DNA of 64,000 nucleotides, from the NCBI GenBank assembly GCA_950295325.1, contig OX485806.1, positions 50,217,169 to 50,281,168 of the forward strand, in the 5' to 3' direction. The notes below the pieces were generated by a model that was not told the origin of the DNA, made no database searches, and saw only the letters and a list, made by a program, of their open reading frames with translations. Source of the stretch: Polytrichum commune (Eukaryota; Streptophyta; Polytrichopsida; Polytrichales; Polytrichaceae). Shown here in pieces: positions 11,901 through 21,216 of the stretch. Position 1 is the first letter of the stretch. The number at the start of each line of letters is the position of its first letter. A program made the translations under genes and the position numbers.

Positions 11901-12185
11901 GACGAAGGGAGGAGAATGGCGGCTCAACATATTGAGGCAATCCAAAGAAGGAGAAAGATTACTTTTGACAAACGACATAAGAGAAGGGCCCTAACACCGG
12001 GAATGATGGTCATGATTCAAGACGCACGAAAGCTTGAATTTCCGGCGAAATTCAATGCGGTATGGTTAGGACCTTACCTTGTCTATGAGGTCTTTCCTAA
12101 TAATTCAATTCAATTGGAAACGTTGAATGGTGAGCTCTTTCCTACCCGTACATCGGGAAGTAGATGTAAGGAGTACCGAGCTTGA
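5946..12185 (+). CDS. gag-pol polyprotein of Ty3/gypsy retrotransposon
   Basis: One uninterrupted frame of 2079 codons encodes all proteins for reverse transcription and integration. From the N-terminus it has a proline/isoleucine-rich stretch (about 110-125) and the gag capsid domain (about 150-300). A CCHC zinc knuckle uses C432, C435, H440 and C445, and a second Cys/His cluster follows near 520. The retropepsin carries VDGGSS with aspartate 852. Reverse transcriptase covers about 1230-1420, with the FVDD active site at 1374-1377. RNase H has acidic residues D1522, E1563 or E1565, D1590 and D1633. Integrase has an HHCC zinc domain (from H1730; C1768, C1771) and the triad D1800, D1861, E1897 with 35 residues between the last two. 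No chromodomain follows. The frame stops 61 bp before the 3' LTR. ATG 5946 is the first in-frame start. Every catalytic residue checked is present, so it could be active. Confidence 0.96.
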   Translation: MQGRTRSQKPSLIVGLEKSTRKRRSSKISDRLEQDNVRIESCLNVEPRTRSILDTLELGAQLEEEITPSKLSGETSSENYTLREEFPVEVDRGLLNSSPVTMAEERGMDPPPIPPIPPIPPIPPIDPLVRPRGLPIVVPQNLAAMDMPSHLPKFYGTKDEDPSRHMERYIERLASFLITDPGYWLVWFPTTLEGEAYEWYRDHAEGHFRGWEQLQREFLNEFRPEVGQSTALRALSSLKQGREEEISAYIRRFDLVCTRFVGTMLNDDTLKQFFIQGFFKSGTIRGVLERNPLTLADAKRAARDIENLDKDHERLWRREDELIPQFIPIRPRVVAVEPAKYENQIPYAIVDTGPRPLAVREPAPLLALPAPRTDPHLEEVERRLGASQLGFQEAMIKQMQSLTDQMSLMIRSQQPGPPPPVESGRHSSGLWCVQCGQPGHTRQFCRSGQNRDQRGNGNPPQQNQRGQAPPHYGNGSNRGPQPRGQGGQNLEKKEFHPFCGRWHAQGQCWSEGQEFNCSNCGGSHPSDTCRQSDKIINVPYPVANPQQQARDNMRGARPQGVPANELRPPNLYYDHSNARQTFHPPAGLQTTTGYIPIQNRQGVPPNGSNGRQAPPTDPGPSNSQDVRFMDGVLEATCDDMLPLPTRIGEEQSQWPPHTNAITYELVKGKGVVEEAPALAVTTRARRGDAPLEVGIGEQGNYSSDEEINLSELHRVARRATKDVERENIILQDRERTNAVHDLDNSDVGEWEGPGVPVDEFDVVGNSKVERCTGYDLWTDLSTLKADITFGQLLEISPTARKTLKEGMPVHKRMRKVKAKIAARIQSQGGRDVKAIEIEVVIVDKVVPNVLVDGGSSLNILPEDTMKKLGLGLTGPSPLVINMANQSSTTPLGMIKDCRMTTGGEEYLVTFHVIKMHSNKDTFPILLGRPWLRMANAMVNWGGPKPSITYGPEGNRVIVSIGSLEGWMKKEMYLPLEKEIDDLNENEIGKALVGVVHPEGQRVVIDSGSGSLGPNFYNYGDNGDYAQWLREYPESEVDVMVTFHQVGLGSEFPSVSLGEGSLLEPCEVLTEEEWISGGLTPWVDDVEEGEVSLIHVDGTQEEDVIIESSKLEEPLHFKTTSTGIVVGQDVKDYPNVPSDWYRNKEEQAHVSEADWRYVDVKLKNGKTRQMKMGSKLGEKEVREYSNLVDEFSDTFAWSYDELKGIPREMVEHRIPLIPGARPIRQKERRMNPQLQLLVKAELERLLKAGFIKPVEITDWVSPMVLVKKKNGKLRVCVDYRKLNSCTQKDHFPLPFITLLLEEVGGHSRYTFMDGYAGYNQISIALQDIHKTAFTTPWGTFVWVVMPFGLCNAPATFQRLVMYIFTDLLFKSMTVFVDDFSTQSNVDDHLHCVREALVRCRKMRLALNPDKTFLGVNKGVLLGYVVSEKGREPDPDKIAAISDLATPTNSKGISKLLGHVGWYRELIPNFSKIAVPITHLLKKDVKFEWTDACQKAFEELRDRLSTYPVLIPPNWGKPFHVYCDASNVAIGSALCQATGEKEKDQPIAYASKQLTPAERNYSTTERECLAMVFSVKKFRHYLMCNPVVFFVDHMAIKYLINKAELSGRLARWVLLLEEFDYTVEYKPGRMHLQADHLSRLSEEIGKNPVNDMLVDDSLFVVTSTPEWYAGIVEFLTTHKLPKEWTKEERRKVRVNSRQFVVVGHRLFRRGSDGILRRCVSKTEVEAILIACHDSACGGHFSGQLTGQKILRAGYFWPTLFKDAHDYVRKCDACQRYARDDLRMEMPLHVSLPLIPFEKWGIDYVGEVHPQSSKGMKYIVVATEYLTKWAEAKAVKTDTAEHAATFMYENIISRFGVPKILVSDRGTHFLNDLIREMTEKFKIDHRKTTPYHPQTNGQTERVNGILVSILRKTVIDSKRDWDTKLTAALWAYRTTYKVTTRATPFSLVYGLEATLPIEYEVESLRVAVSTRLTESQSLRNRLTDLEALDEGRRMAAQHIEAIQRRRKITFDKRHKRRALTPGMMVMIQDARKLEFPAKFNAVWLGPYLVYEVFPNNSIQLETLNGELFPTRTSGSRCKEYRA

Positions 12186-12246
12186 CTAGGCAACTTACCC
12201 TTGGAGCAAGAGATGTTTGGATTCATCCCCCGATGGTCGCCAATTA

Positions 12247-14396
12247 TGTGAGCCCAAAAGGGTGCCCACATTTAGTCTTAGACCCTTGAAACGTTAGTTG
12301 ATGCACTTTGAAGTAGCATGTTACTTCACAAAAATATAAAAAGAGTGAAATGTTAGTCTTAGAAGTACCATGTTGTAAGAGGCTAGGATGTGAGTTGTTA
12401 TTGTGTTTTTACCTTCGGAAGGATTTGAGTGAATGAGGATAGGTAAGGAGAACTTGGATTGAGTAGTTAGTGAGTAGGCTAGTACAAATGGATGGAGACA
12501 ACCAAAGTGACTCAAGAGGCAAGTGCATTCGAATTGGGATGAATGGAGGATCACATGGAGCGCACAAGTGGACCACCTCATCATGGCCACTTAATGGGGA
12601 AGGCCCAAGGAATAATGCAAGGTGGAGGATAAGCAAATTCTCAAAGCACCAATCAAATCACGAGTTAGGCATCGTGGTTTGAATTAAGTGGTGAGCGACG
12701 ATTTGGGAAAGTAAGGGGAGAAAGTTATGGCGGCGGAAAGCGAAGGAGGCTAAGTTTGGGTTGAAGCATCCCAAGTTTGGTAAAGTGTGGTAGGTAGAAA
12801 GCCAAGGCTAGTTAAATGTTCGAATTAGGATCCTTGTTGATCATTTGAGGGAGGAAGGCTTAGAAGATAGGATTGGCGCCTACTAAGTAGGAGGAAATCT
12901 CAAGGGCTTATCGTGAGCCTTGAGGGTGCTCACCCCCTCAAGCTTACTATATAATCCCTCATTCTTCCCTCACTCATCCTCTCTTTCCTTTGTGCTCCAA
13001 GGCACCCCACGAGTTATAAGTGTGGGTGTGGGAAGCCATATTGGAGCACATGTGTGTGCTTAGTTTTTAGTTTGAGAGCCAAGGCTTGTTAGCCTTGAAG
13101 AGGGCTTGACCTCTTGGTAGAATTAGTGTTGACGTGAAGGATTTTAAAGTTAATTCATGATTCCAATTTGTGGTACTTAAAGTTCATGTTTTGAATACAC
13201 GCGGTTGCAAGTTCCATGTTTAAGAGTTGAGCACTTGATGTTGTGATGAGTGCAAAAATATACTTGTGTGGATTAGTTAGTCTTAGTGAAGTTAGGAAAT
13301 TCTCTCTCCCCCTCTCCTCTCTAGGATTTTAGGATTTTAGGATTAGAGAAGAATTGTGTGATTAGAAAGGGGTTGTTAGTAGAATTAGGGAAATTAGGTA
13401 GGAAGATTAGTTAAGGGCTTGAATAATTAGTGAGGTAGTTGGGGATTACAACTACAAAGTTGTGGGTTCATGAAGGAGCTGGGTTTATGAAGGAGCTGGG
13501 TTTGTTTAGTTAGAAAGTAAAGAGCTGGGTTTATGAAGGATCTGGGTTTGTTTAGTTAGAAGCTAAGGAGCTGGGTTTATGAAGGAGCTGGGTTTGTTTA
13601 GTTAGAAGCTAAGAAGCTGGGTTTATGAAGGAGCTGGGTTTATGAAGGAGCTAGGTTTATGTAATTAGAAAGTAAAGAGATGGGTTCATGAAGGAGCTTA
13701 GTAGATAGCCTACCTAATTAGCTCATAGACAAGTAGTTAGTTACATTATGCTAGTTAGTGTTATGTGTGGCTTTCACAAGTAAATGTATTTGAGATTGAC
13801 TATAGAGAATAGTGTTTTTTTTTTAACACTTGCATCCTCTCTTTAAAAATAAACCACGTGCACAACTTAATGGAGAATGTGGAGCACTCTCGCGATGGCA
13901 AGACAAAGGAAGCAAAGACCAAAGGTGCGAGGGAGAGATTGACATAAGTCACATAAGTATTTCTTAATACTTAAAGGCTTATGTACGGTATGGAGACACA
14001 AAGTGAGACCTCTTATAGTAGCGATACGGAATACACAAGTGATAGTTCAAGTGGTAGTATAGAGTCAACGGCACGGACTCCATTTAGGAGAGGGATATCC
14101 TTAAGGGCTTGTGTAGCTAAAGCAGCCGGATGGACGTTAGAAGCAAACAAAGACAAAATAGCACCCGAGCATAAGGAGGTTAAAATAACATAGTTAACTT
14201 GTGCATTCTCCACATACGTATTGAAATCGTACATTGAGTTGTTAAAAGTGAAATTCCAGTTAAATCCAAGACCACTTGAAGGGTGAACCTTGCACTATGG
14301 ACTCATCCAAGTCCAAATCCAATACCGCGGAGGAATGTGAGCCCAAACCCACTACTCGGACTACGGACGCTTAAGGGTGGGGGGTTTGGCCTCACA
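12247..14396 (+). repeat. 3' LTR of intact gypsy element
   Basis: It appears identical to the 5' LTR, including its promoter, minisatellite and small open frame. The bases just before it (12201-12246) lack a clear polypurine tract. Instead, CCAATTATGTGAG at 12240-12252 is the exact reverse complement of the 5' junction CTCACATAATTGG at 5032-5044. Confidence 0.97.
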
Positions 14397-15119
14397 CAAG
14401 CCAATAGCCATGAAAAATTTGGAGGATATTTTGAAAGGTATATCAGGCTTCATTCAATATTGGGAGAGTTTGAAGATAGCGGATGTTGGCGGATCATGTT
14501 GGCATCGTTATGGGAGTTGGATACATTATTGGACACGTGTTCGTGCGGCTTTGGCAGACCTCCACCAAGATAGCCCTCATACTTTGAGGCACGAATTTTG
14601 GCCACAAACTCGTATCGATGTACAAGATTCGGAGGCTAGTCTTTGAGTAATGGAGAGGTTCGTGAGGAGTTTGATATGGACGACCATAACGTTGGGCCTG
14701 CTAGTCAACGTCCCCCACCATCTTTCCGCATTGCAGTGGATTGTCATGAAGGTTATATGCTCATTTTGCGTCCTGGAGATGAGACATATGCAAAGCCAGT
14801 GTGGGTGGCAAGAGCTTTGTCCAATCCAAATTTTGTATCTTCCAGCCCTCATTTTCGACAAATACAAGTAGAGTACTACCGACCGACAACACAGAATGAA
14901 GATGTTGTTCGGCATTATATAGGCTGGGATACAAACCAACACTTTCGGTGGAAGGTGGATTCTGAGCACGGTCCATCTTGGGTAGATACAGATTCCATAT
15001 TCATAGCATGGAAACCACGGAAAAATCATAGTGGATCAGTGTCCATCCCTCAAAAGTACATAACTTTTGCAAAAGACAACCTTGCTCGGATCGCAGAAGA
15101 AGCAACCCACGTTGAATGA
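14397..15119 (+). pseudogene. C-terminal remnant of an unrecognised gene family
   Basis: Directly after the 3' LTR an open frame runs from 14397 to 14646 and includes HRYGSWIHYWTRVRAALADL. A second frame, from about 14646 to 15119, includes VDCHEGYMLILRPGDE, a PVWVARALSNPN segment and a GWDTNQHFRWKVD segment. The two frames meet within ten bases (stop TAG at 14637 in one, TGA at 14644 in the other), so one frameshift or a tiny intron separates them. I cannot assign a function. A decayed homologue with DCHEGYMMLLRAWDE lies near 54440, so this is a repeated family and may be transposon-borne. The N-terminal part is absent, and the sequence left of the 5' LTR does not continue it. Confidence 0.5.
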
Positions 15120-16057
15120 GAAGTTGGTAGGATTGTGTTAGCATGATTATAGTGTAAACAGTAATTCGATGCATATATATTACTCATATGTGTGCTCCTC
15201 AAACTTGGGGCAAAGTTTGGGTAGAACTTGCGAATGCTATATTGTTTGGGGTTGGATGAATATCCATTTACTATATTTCAATACAATTGTGAAGTTCATT
15301 TTTTTATTAAATTTGGGACTAAATTTTCCATTGAAGAAATATGCATTTATTGCATGCACTTTGTATGTTGCAATGTCTATATTTTATTGACCATGCTAAT
15401 AATAGAAATCATTTTATATGTTTCTTGGGTGAAACTAGTTTGGAGTGCTCTACCCAAAGTGTTTTTGTTGATGAGGTTGGTGTTGAGTGCTCTACCATAT
15501 GTGCTTATGTCCACACATAATAGATTTGGGATATTAGAATATATAATATATTTGAGATTGTTCGCAATATAGTTTCAGAACACGGAATGTTGTTTGATCC
15601 ATATATTAATTTGAGACTAGAGAAAGTCTCAATTTAACGAATATAGTGTTCATATCCAAATTATGCATGTAGTTATTTGCCATTGTGTCTAGGGTCAATT
15701 TCCTAGTGTTTCCAAGTCCAACTAGTTACATGTTGTAATTCAAGCAAATTTATTTATTTAATGAGTTGATGCATATTTCATAGCTTCTTCTACAAATTAT
15801 CTATGATTTTTGTGAAATCTTGAACTTCAACTGGTTATTATTCAAACTATTAGTTGTTTCTCCCCGTTCATCAATTTGCCTCATCATTTGTGGAGGTCAA
15901 ATAATTATCTTATTCATTAACAAAGTGAAATTTCTCATGCTCATTAAATGTTCATATAGGTCCCCCAATATTTTGACCATTAATGATTACCACAATCTAA
16001 GCATGTAGTTTAATGCCAATAATACCACAATCAATGATAATACACCTAGATTATAAG
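15120..16057. other. AT-rich stretch, nothing recognised
   Basis: No coherent frame, terminal repeat or RNA gene is visible. A short imperfect duplication around GAGTGCTCTACC (15441 and 15487) is the only structure noted. Confidence 0.5.
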
Positions 16058-16469
16058 CACGGGGAGGTCACTCCATTGTCAAGATGAAAACCACGTGCAA
16101 ACAAAAAAAATCTATTTTTTCTAAATTGCATGAACAAAATGGGTCAAATTTTTATCAAAAAAAAATTATGAGTACATATACATGGTATCTATTACATAGT
16201 AAAAATTGATAACCAAATTTGATCATTTTTTTCTTCTAGAAAACATACCGTTTCTAACTAGAATGACGCAGAATTGAACAAAAACAATTACTAGAAAAAA
16301 TGGAGATGAGTAAAAATTTCAAAAAATATATACAAAAGACATTATCAATGGATATGTATATATAGAAAAAATATCACAATTTTTAAAATTATCTATCGCA
16401 TATAATATAGGGGTAGCAAACTTTGTTCCCACATGGTTTTCAACTTGACAATGGAGTGACCTCCCCGTG
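16058..16469. mobile_element. 412-bp MITE with long terminal inverted repeats
   Basis: The left end (16058-16097) and right end (16430-16469) are inverted repeats of about 40 bp with only about two mismatches, both beginning CACGGGGAGGTCACTCC. The flanks are ATTATAAG (16050-16057) and ATTATAGG (16470-16477), an 8-bp target duplication with one mismatch. The interior is AT-rich and non-coding. An 8-bp duplication fits hAT-type and some Mutator-type elements. The first bases match the TIR of the neighbouring 2.1-kb element, so the two are probably mobilised by related transposases. Confidence 0.88.
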
Positions 16470-16567
16470 ATTATAGGACATATTTCTTGTTAATGAAGTT
16501 TTCTAGTGTTAATTTACCCCGATATTATGATTGCAATGCTTTTCATATGACATTATTTAGGCATCAT

Positions 16568-18683
16568 CACGGGTAGGTCACTCTAAGGCATTTTTGTGCA
16601 CCACGTGCGCCTGGGGGTTTTTTGTTTTGGGGCTGTTTACCTTCAAGGGTTGAATTAAAGCCTCCCTATAATTACTTATATTTCAAAAATGGCCCATTTG
16701 TTTGCACCCTTTCATTACTTATATTGTCCAAGTCACTACAATTTTTTGTACTCTATATTCCTTTTAAGTAATAAAAGCTAATCTACTTCCTAACACAAAT
16801 GATGAGTGTTGAGGGAAAGCATGAAAACAAAGAAGGGTGCAAACAATAATACCATTGCAAACAAAGTTATGAAGAAAACACATAGGAGACCATAGCAAAG
16901 AAATACCATTGCAAACATTGTATGATGAAAATACATAGGAGATGGCAACACAAATACCATAGCGGTCATTGCAATGCAAGTGACCAAAAACACAGAGCAT
17001 AGTAAAGCGGGTTTAGAATTTATGATTTAGGGTGGAGTCACAATGTTACAGCGCGTACAAAATAACCCCAAGTACACCACAAATAAGGGAAGGGTGGAAA
17101 CAGAGGAAAAATGTCTGTGTGTTCACAAACACAACATGTGGTTTACAAAATGCTGACCCAAACTCATCAAAAAACGGGAAGAATGGCAGTGGTTTAGTCG
17201 GAAAGCTGCAAATTCCACTATGCTCCCTACAAATTCTTTGGCAGAGCTGTGGATGACGGTCAAACGGGGAAGAAGCTTCATAAAACTAGCGCGGTCCTCG
17301 TCTGTGGGATCTACGCGATCCCATTCCCGCTGGCGTGGCAGCGACTCAACACCCAGTTGCCAAAGACATCAAGCGCATGATCTAGAAGGTGAGTGCTTAT
17401 GAACATAATAATTCATAAATTCACTCAAATGTTATAATTCACCACTAAAATGTAATGATTCATCATTGAAGCGCGAAGCGCATCTTTGTTGCTCTTGATC
17501 TTAATTCCCAAATTCCTTTTTTTGCTGTATCCTGCTTCGAGGCTCTACCAACATTGCAATGAACCTAGTTGTTCACAGTTTAGCAAAGCAATGACGAAAT
17601 GCAATAATTCACCACTAAAATGCAATAATTCCTTAATCCAATGTTCAGCATTTAGGGTTTAATGCATTGCAATGAACATACAAAAACCTTGAATTCAAAA
17701 TACCTAAACCCCCATTTTATATAACATTTCATCAATTATAAAATATTTCTTAAGAAATGACAATCTTTAAACTCTAACATGCTATAAGGTTGAATACTTA
17801 CATTGTGTGAAGCAGTCGAAGATGATCCAAGCTTGGTACTAAATCCTATATACTTTGGTTTGTCACAAACTTGGATAGCTGCTCTGAATCATTCATGTCT
17901 AGAGTGTATACTTCGTTTGTAGAATTGTAGCTCATGGTCACAGTAGATATAACACAATCTATATCAATCCATTGGCTATATGTGTGATCATTTTTAAACT
18001 GATCACGGCCAGGATGTTTTCTATAATATTGCAACATTACTTCAATATGAGGATTGTTAGGATTTCTCCTCCCTGATTCCTTTGTTCGAGCAAGGAGGTC
18101 AACCGCCTACCTCAATACTCCATATTGTTTCCCATTGCGACGCCGCATAGTTGACGATAGCCTTATTGTGCTTCGTTGGACAAAATGCACCCCAGAGTCT
18201 GATCCTCTGCATAACAGACTTGACCCACATGAAGATCCTGCTTGAAGACAATTATCATGGTTATCCGGTGAGTGTGTGAGCATTTCATGATGAAAATGGA
18301 CGAAAACGCAAAGCAAATTGAAACCCTAGCCATATGCAAACGGGTGTGGGGAAGACGACCCCAACGACAGCCCGTTCCCTTTTCATCCAATTTTGGACAG
18401 AAGGAAATCCCAATTATCATCCATCCCCGTGAATCCTAAACCCATTTACATATCATACTAAACATACCTTCTAGGATCCTTGTCTTCAGCCCCTATATTA
18501 ATTTTACAAAAAAATAATGGCCCACGTTTTATGTCCATCTAACTTACTTATAATGGGATTGTCTCAATTTAATGGCCCCTTCATTATTTGGAATTCCTTT
18601 ATAATTTTTATTTCAAATGATTTTAATCCTCTCTATATTATGCCGCACGTCGTTTTTTAAATGCACTAAGTGACCTACCCGTG
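16568..18683. mobile_element. 2116-bp non-autonomous TIR element (hAT-like), with captured sequence
   Basis: The left end begins CACGGGTAGGTCACT and the right end is its inverse, AGTGACCTACCCGTG. Perfect 8-bp target duplications GGCATCAT lie at 16560-16567 and 18684-18691. About 340 bp at the left and about 245 bp at the right match the 561-bp element at 56804-57364 closely. The 1.5 kb between is unique and partly GC-rich. No transposase frame is visible, so movement would depend on another element. Within the unique part are a coherent coding fragment at 17198-17380 and, on the minus strand near 18107-18420, open frames preceded by a plant-leader-like TAGGGTTTCAATTTG. Both may be captured gene pieces. 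Confidence 0.92.
17198..17380 (+). pseudogene. captured exon-like coding fragment inside TIR element
   Basis: A GC-rich frame of about 60 codons stands out from its AT-rich surroundings and ends in TGA. It contains KFHYAPYKFFGRAVDDGQ, then a basic KKLHK, then a hydrophobic stretch (SAVLVCGIYAIPFPLAW) that could be one membrane segment. It is preceded by TTTAG, compatible with a splice acceptor, and followed by AAGGTGAGTG, compatible with a donor. The composition suggests a piece of a host gene for a small membrane protein, but I do not recognise the gene. A Pack-type capture is inferred. Confidence 0.4.
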
Positions 18684-18691
18684 GGCATCAT

Positions 18692-20310
18692 TTGTAATAT
18701 TATTAAGGTGATTAACACGCACATGTGGTGGGATCCACACTACGATTGTCTTGGGATCAAGGAGTATATGGTGAGTTCCTCAATGGATTTCTATAATTTA
18801 ACTAAAGTTAATTGTTTTAAAGTTAGGTTTCAAAATAGATGTTGCACTTCTAAGTCTTTGGGTTTAGTTGAAGGATTTAGGGAATTCTTGATATACAAAC
18901 TAGAATTTTGAAGTAGTTAATTTATTTTCTTAATTCAAAATTTGTCTGCACACCTGGGATTTTAAAATTGGTTTTGATATGCACACTAGTACTTGGTTAG
19001 TCAAATCCTAGTGTTTTCATGTCCAATTAGTTACGTGTTGTGAAGTGGTTGGTGATAAATTCAAGAATTTATTTGTTGTAAGCACACAAACCAACTTTGT
19101 AACAATTTGGTAAGTTTTGACCTCTTGTGAAATGGTTATGGTCATTGTGCCAAATGTTTACATCATATAAGGGATATTTGTGTCAGTTATGTATCTAGGG
19201 TCATAATTCCTATAAAATGTGTATGTGGAGTTATTATTTTGAATTTTTGTAGTAAGAATGTACAACATATTTCTCAACATTCATGAAAATAATATGGATT
19301 AAAAAATGGTTGTTTGTAGACAATAATGAGGACATGTTTAAAGGATTTATGCCCATTTAAAACACACAATGATGAAGCCCTAAATAACTTCATAAACATG
19401 TTGTGCCATATATTATTTTCATCAAGATTGTATTAAATGCTCAAATGGATAGGGTATTTGACAAGTGTAGCATTCATCCACCTACAACATGCTCGAATCA
19501 CGGAAGTACTTACAAAAACTCCAAAATCTCCCCAAAAATGGACACTCTGGGTTGTTTTCATCATGTTGCGTTATTATTTGTGATAATATCAAGTACTTTA
19601 GTGTTTTTGAGTTTGGATCAAGACCATTCTAAACCATTCTTGCATGACATATAAATCCAAATAGTCTCAAAAAAAATATTCAAATACGCATATTATGCTA
19701 GTTTTGGAATTTTTAAACTCTCCATTATAATTATTCCAATGGTGTTAAAAATAAATAACATTAATCCAACATTGGTTATAACATGAATGGAATTGTTCTC
19801 CAAAGTCTACATGTGGTTCCTACATGGTCATTCTATCCAAATGTACATTTATTACAAGGTTTGTAATTGAGAATGAATATTAACAAACATAGGTAACAAC
19901 GAGATTGGATTTTGCATATAAAATATAAATATCATTCACATGTTCAATTTTTAATGCCATTGAGAAGGCTTATTTGTGATCACCAAACAAAATCAAAATC
20001 TTCATTTTCATCTTTATGATCAACCTCACCATACCAATCAAATATAGGTGACATCATAATAAGAAAAAAATCCGGATAACAATTGTCTACCTTACGTTGC
20101 TGAAACCTTGCTTTGACATAGGTACGCAAATATAACTAGTAATTTAATGTTGGCTCTTTACATGTGACATTTTATTCCACTTAGCATGATTATGTCAATA
20201 ATGCTATATTATCTATGCTTTCACGTGGCATGGTATTGAGCACCAAGCCACGTCTTGATTAGTTATTTTTAGGCTATTAAATATTTTTGCTTAGTTTATA
20301 AGATAAATAT
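18692..20310. other. AT-rich stretch, nothing recognised
   Basis: Long AT-rich sequence with only short, uncharacteristic frames. I see no terminal repeats or RNA genes. Confidence 0.5.
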
Positions 20311-21210
20311 GTCGCGCACCTCTCCATGAGCAAAGGGACACCCGGAGTGACACCTGGGCATTGTGGTGCCATTGGTGAGACAGCCCAAGTGATCCTAGTG
20401 TGAGTGAAGGCCCTGAGCGTTGGGAATGCCTCCCACCCATAAAGATTAGGAGTTGCGAGGGTGAAGCCATAAGCTATGCATAAGCTATGCATAGCTTATG
20501 ATGTGCAGATTTTAGAATGCTTAAGATCATCTCAATCGGAGGTGTGAGTTAGGAGATATGGCAATCTAAGTGGAGCGTTATCCCGGGACTGCCAAGGATT
20601 GAACATGCATATCTTCATCAATACTTGCTTGAATGTTGCAAGTGAGGAGTCCATCGGCATCTATGTGGAACGTAAATGACGATGAAGTGGCCAAATGTGA
20701 GCATTAAAGATCGTACAAGGAAGTTATGGTGTTCTAAAGCTGTTGGGGGTTTCTAGTTCTAGCGACTAAAGGAAAATGTTTACTTGGCCCCAACTCTTGG
20801 TAGAGAGACAAACGTTTCTTGACGGTGGGGTAAGGGCCCTACCAGAAGGAATAGAGGCTTACATGGGTGAGGCAGTGTGGCCGCCAAACCCATCCAAGGC
20901 CAAACAACATGGCCTTCACGGACATTGGCCCACACATGGAGGCCCAATATGGTTTGGGTTGTTGTTGTGTTGCTCTAGGAACACGATGATCAACTAATGA
21001 TTGGTCCCCCTCTTTTGAACTAAGAGGTCCATGGTATGATGAGCTAATCATGAGCATAGCAGAATGCAAAGGGTAAGCGCTCGTGACTCTTGCTAGAATT
21101 GAGAAATGACCAAATTAAATAAGGGGCGTTAGCAAGGGTTGCGACAAAACATTATGTTAGTATAACCCTCGGGATAGTTACCCATGTTAAAATGGTTGTT
21201 TAAGAGTTAC
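20311..21210. other. GC-richer unassigned block upstream of the methyltransferase element
   Basis: This block is distinctly richer in GC than its left neighbour and has no convincing frame. It contains a 22-bp perfect palindrome (20479-20500) and, near 21130, GCAAGGGTTGCGACA, whose reverse complement also occurs near 1018. It may be the outer part of the adjacent element's LTR or a separate retroelement remnant. Confidence 0.3.
20479..20500. repeat. 22-bp perfect palindrome
   Basis: Half-site CATAAGCTATG is followed directly by its inverse CATAGCTTATG. A further partial copy of the half-site lies just upstream (20469-20479). Confidence 0.9.
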
Positions 21211-21216
21211 TTTTGT

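Larger units (their letters stand above)
2888..14396 (+). mobile_element. full-length Ty3/gypsy LTR retrotransposon (Tat-like), apparently intact
   Basis: Two direct repeats of 2150 bp (offset exactly 9359 bp) bound a 7.2-kb internal region with a primer-binding site and one long gag-pol frame. The order gag, protease, reverse transcriptase, RNase H, integrase is that of Ty3/gypsy. The protease motif VDGGSS and the lack of a chromodomain after the integrase suggest the Tat/Athila side of the family; this placement is inference. LTR ends are TGTGAG and CTCACA. Coding is intact, so the element could be autonomous. The expected 5-bp target duplication is missing: the left flank is TCGGG and the right flank is CAAGC. 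That points to recombination with another copy, or to a rearranged or misassembled flank. Confidence 0.96.
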
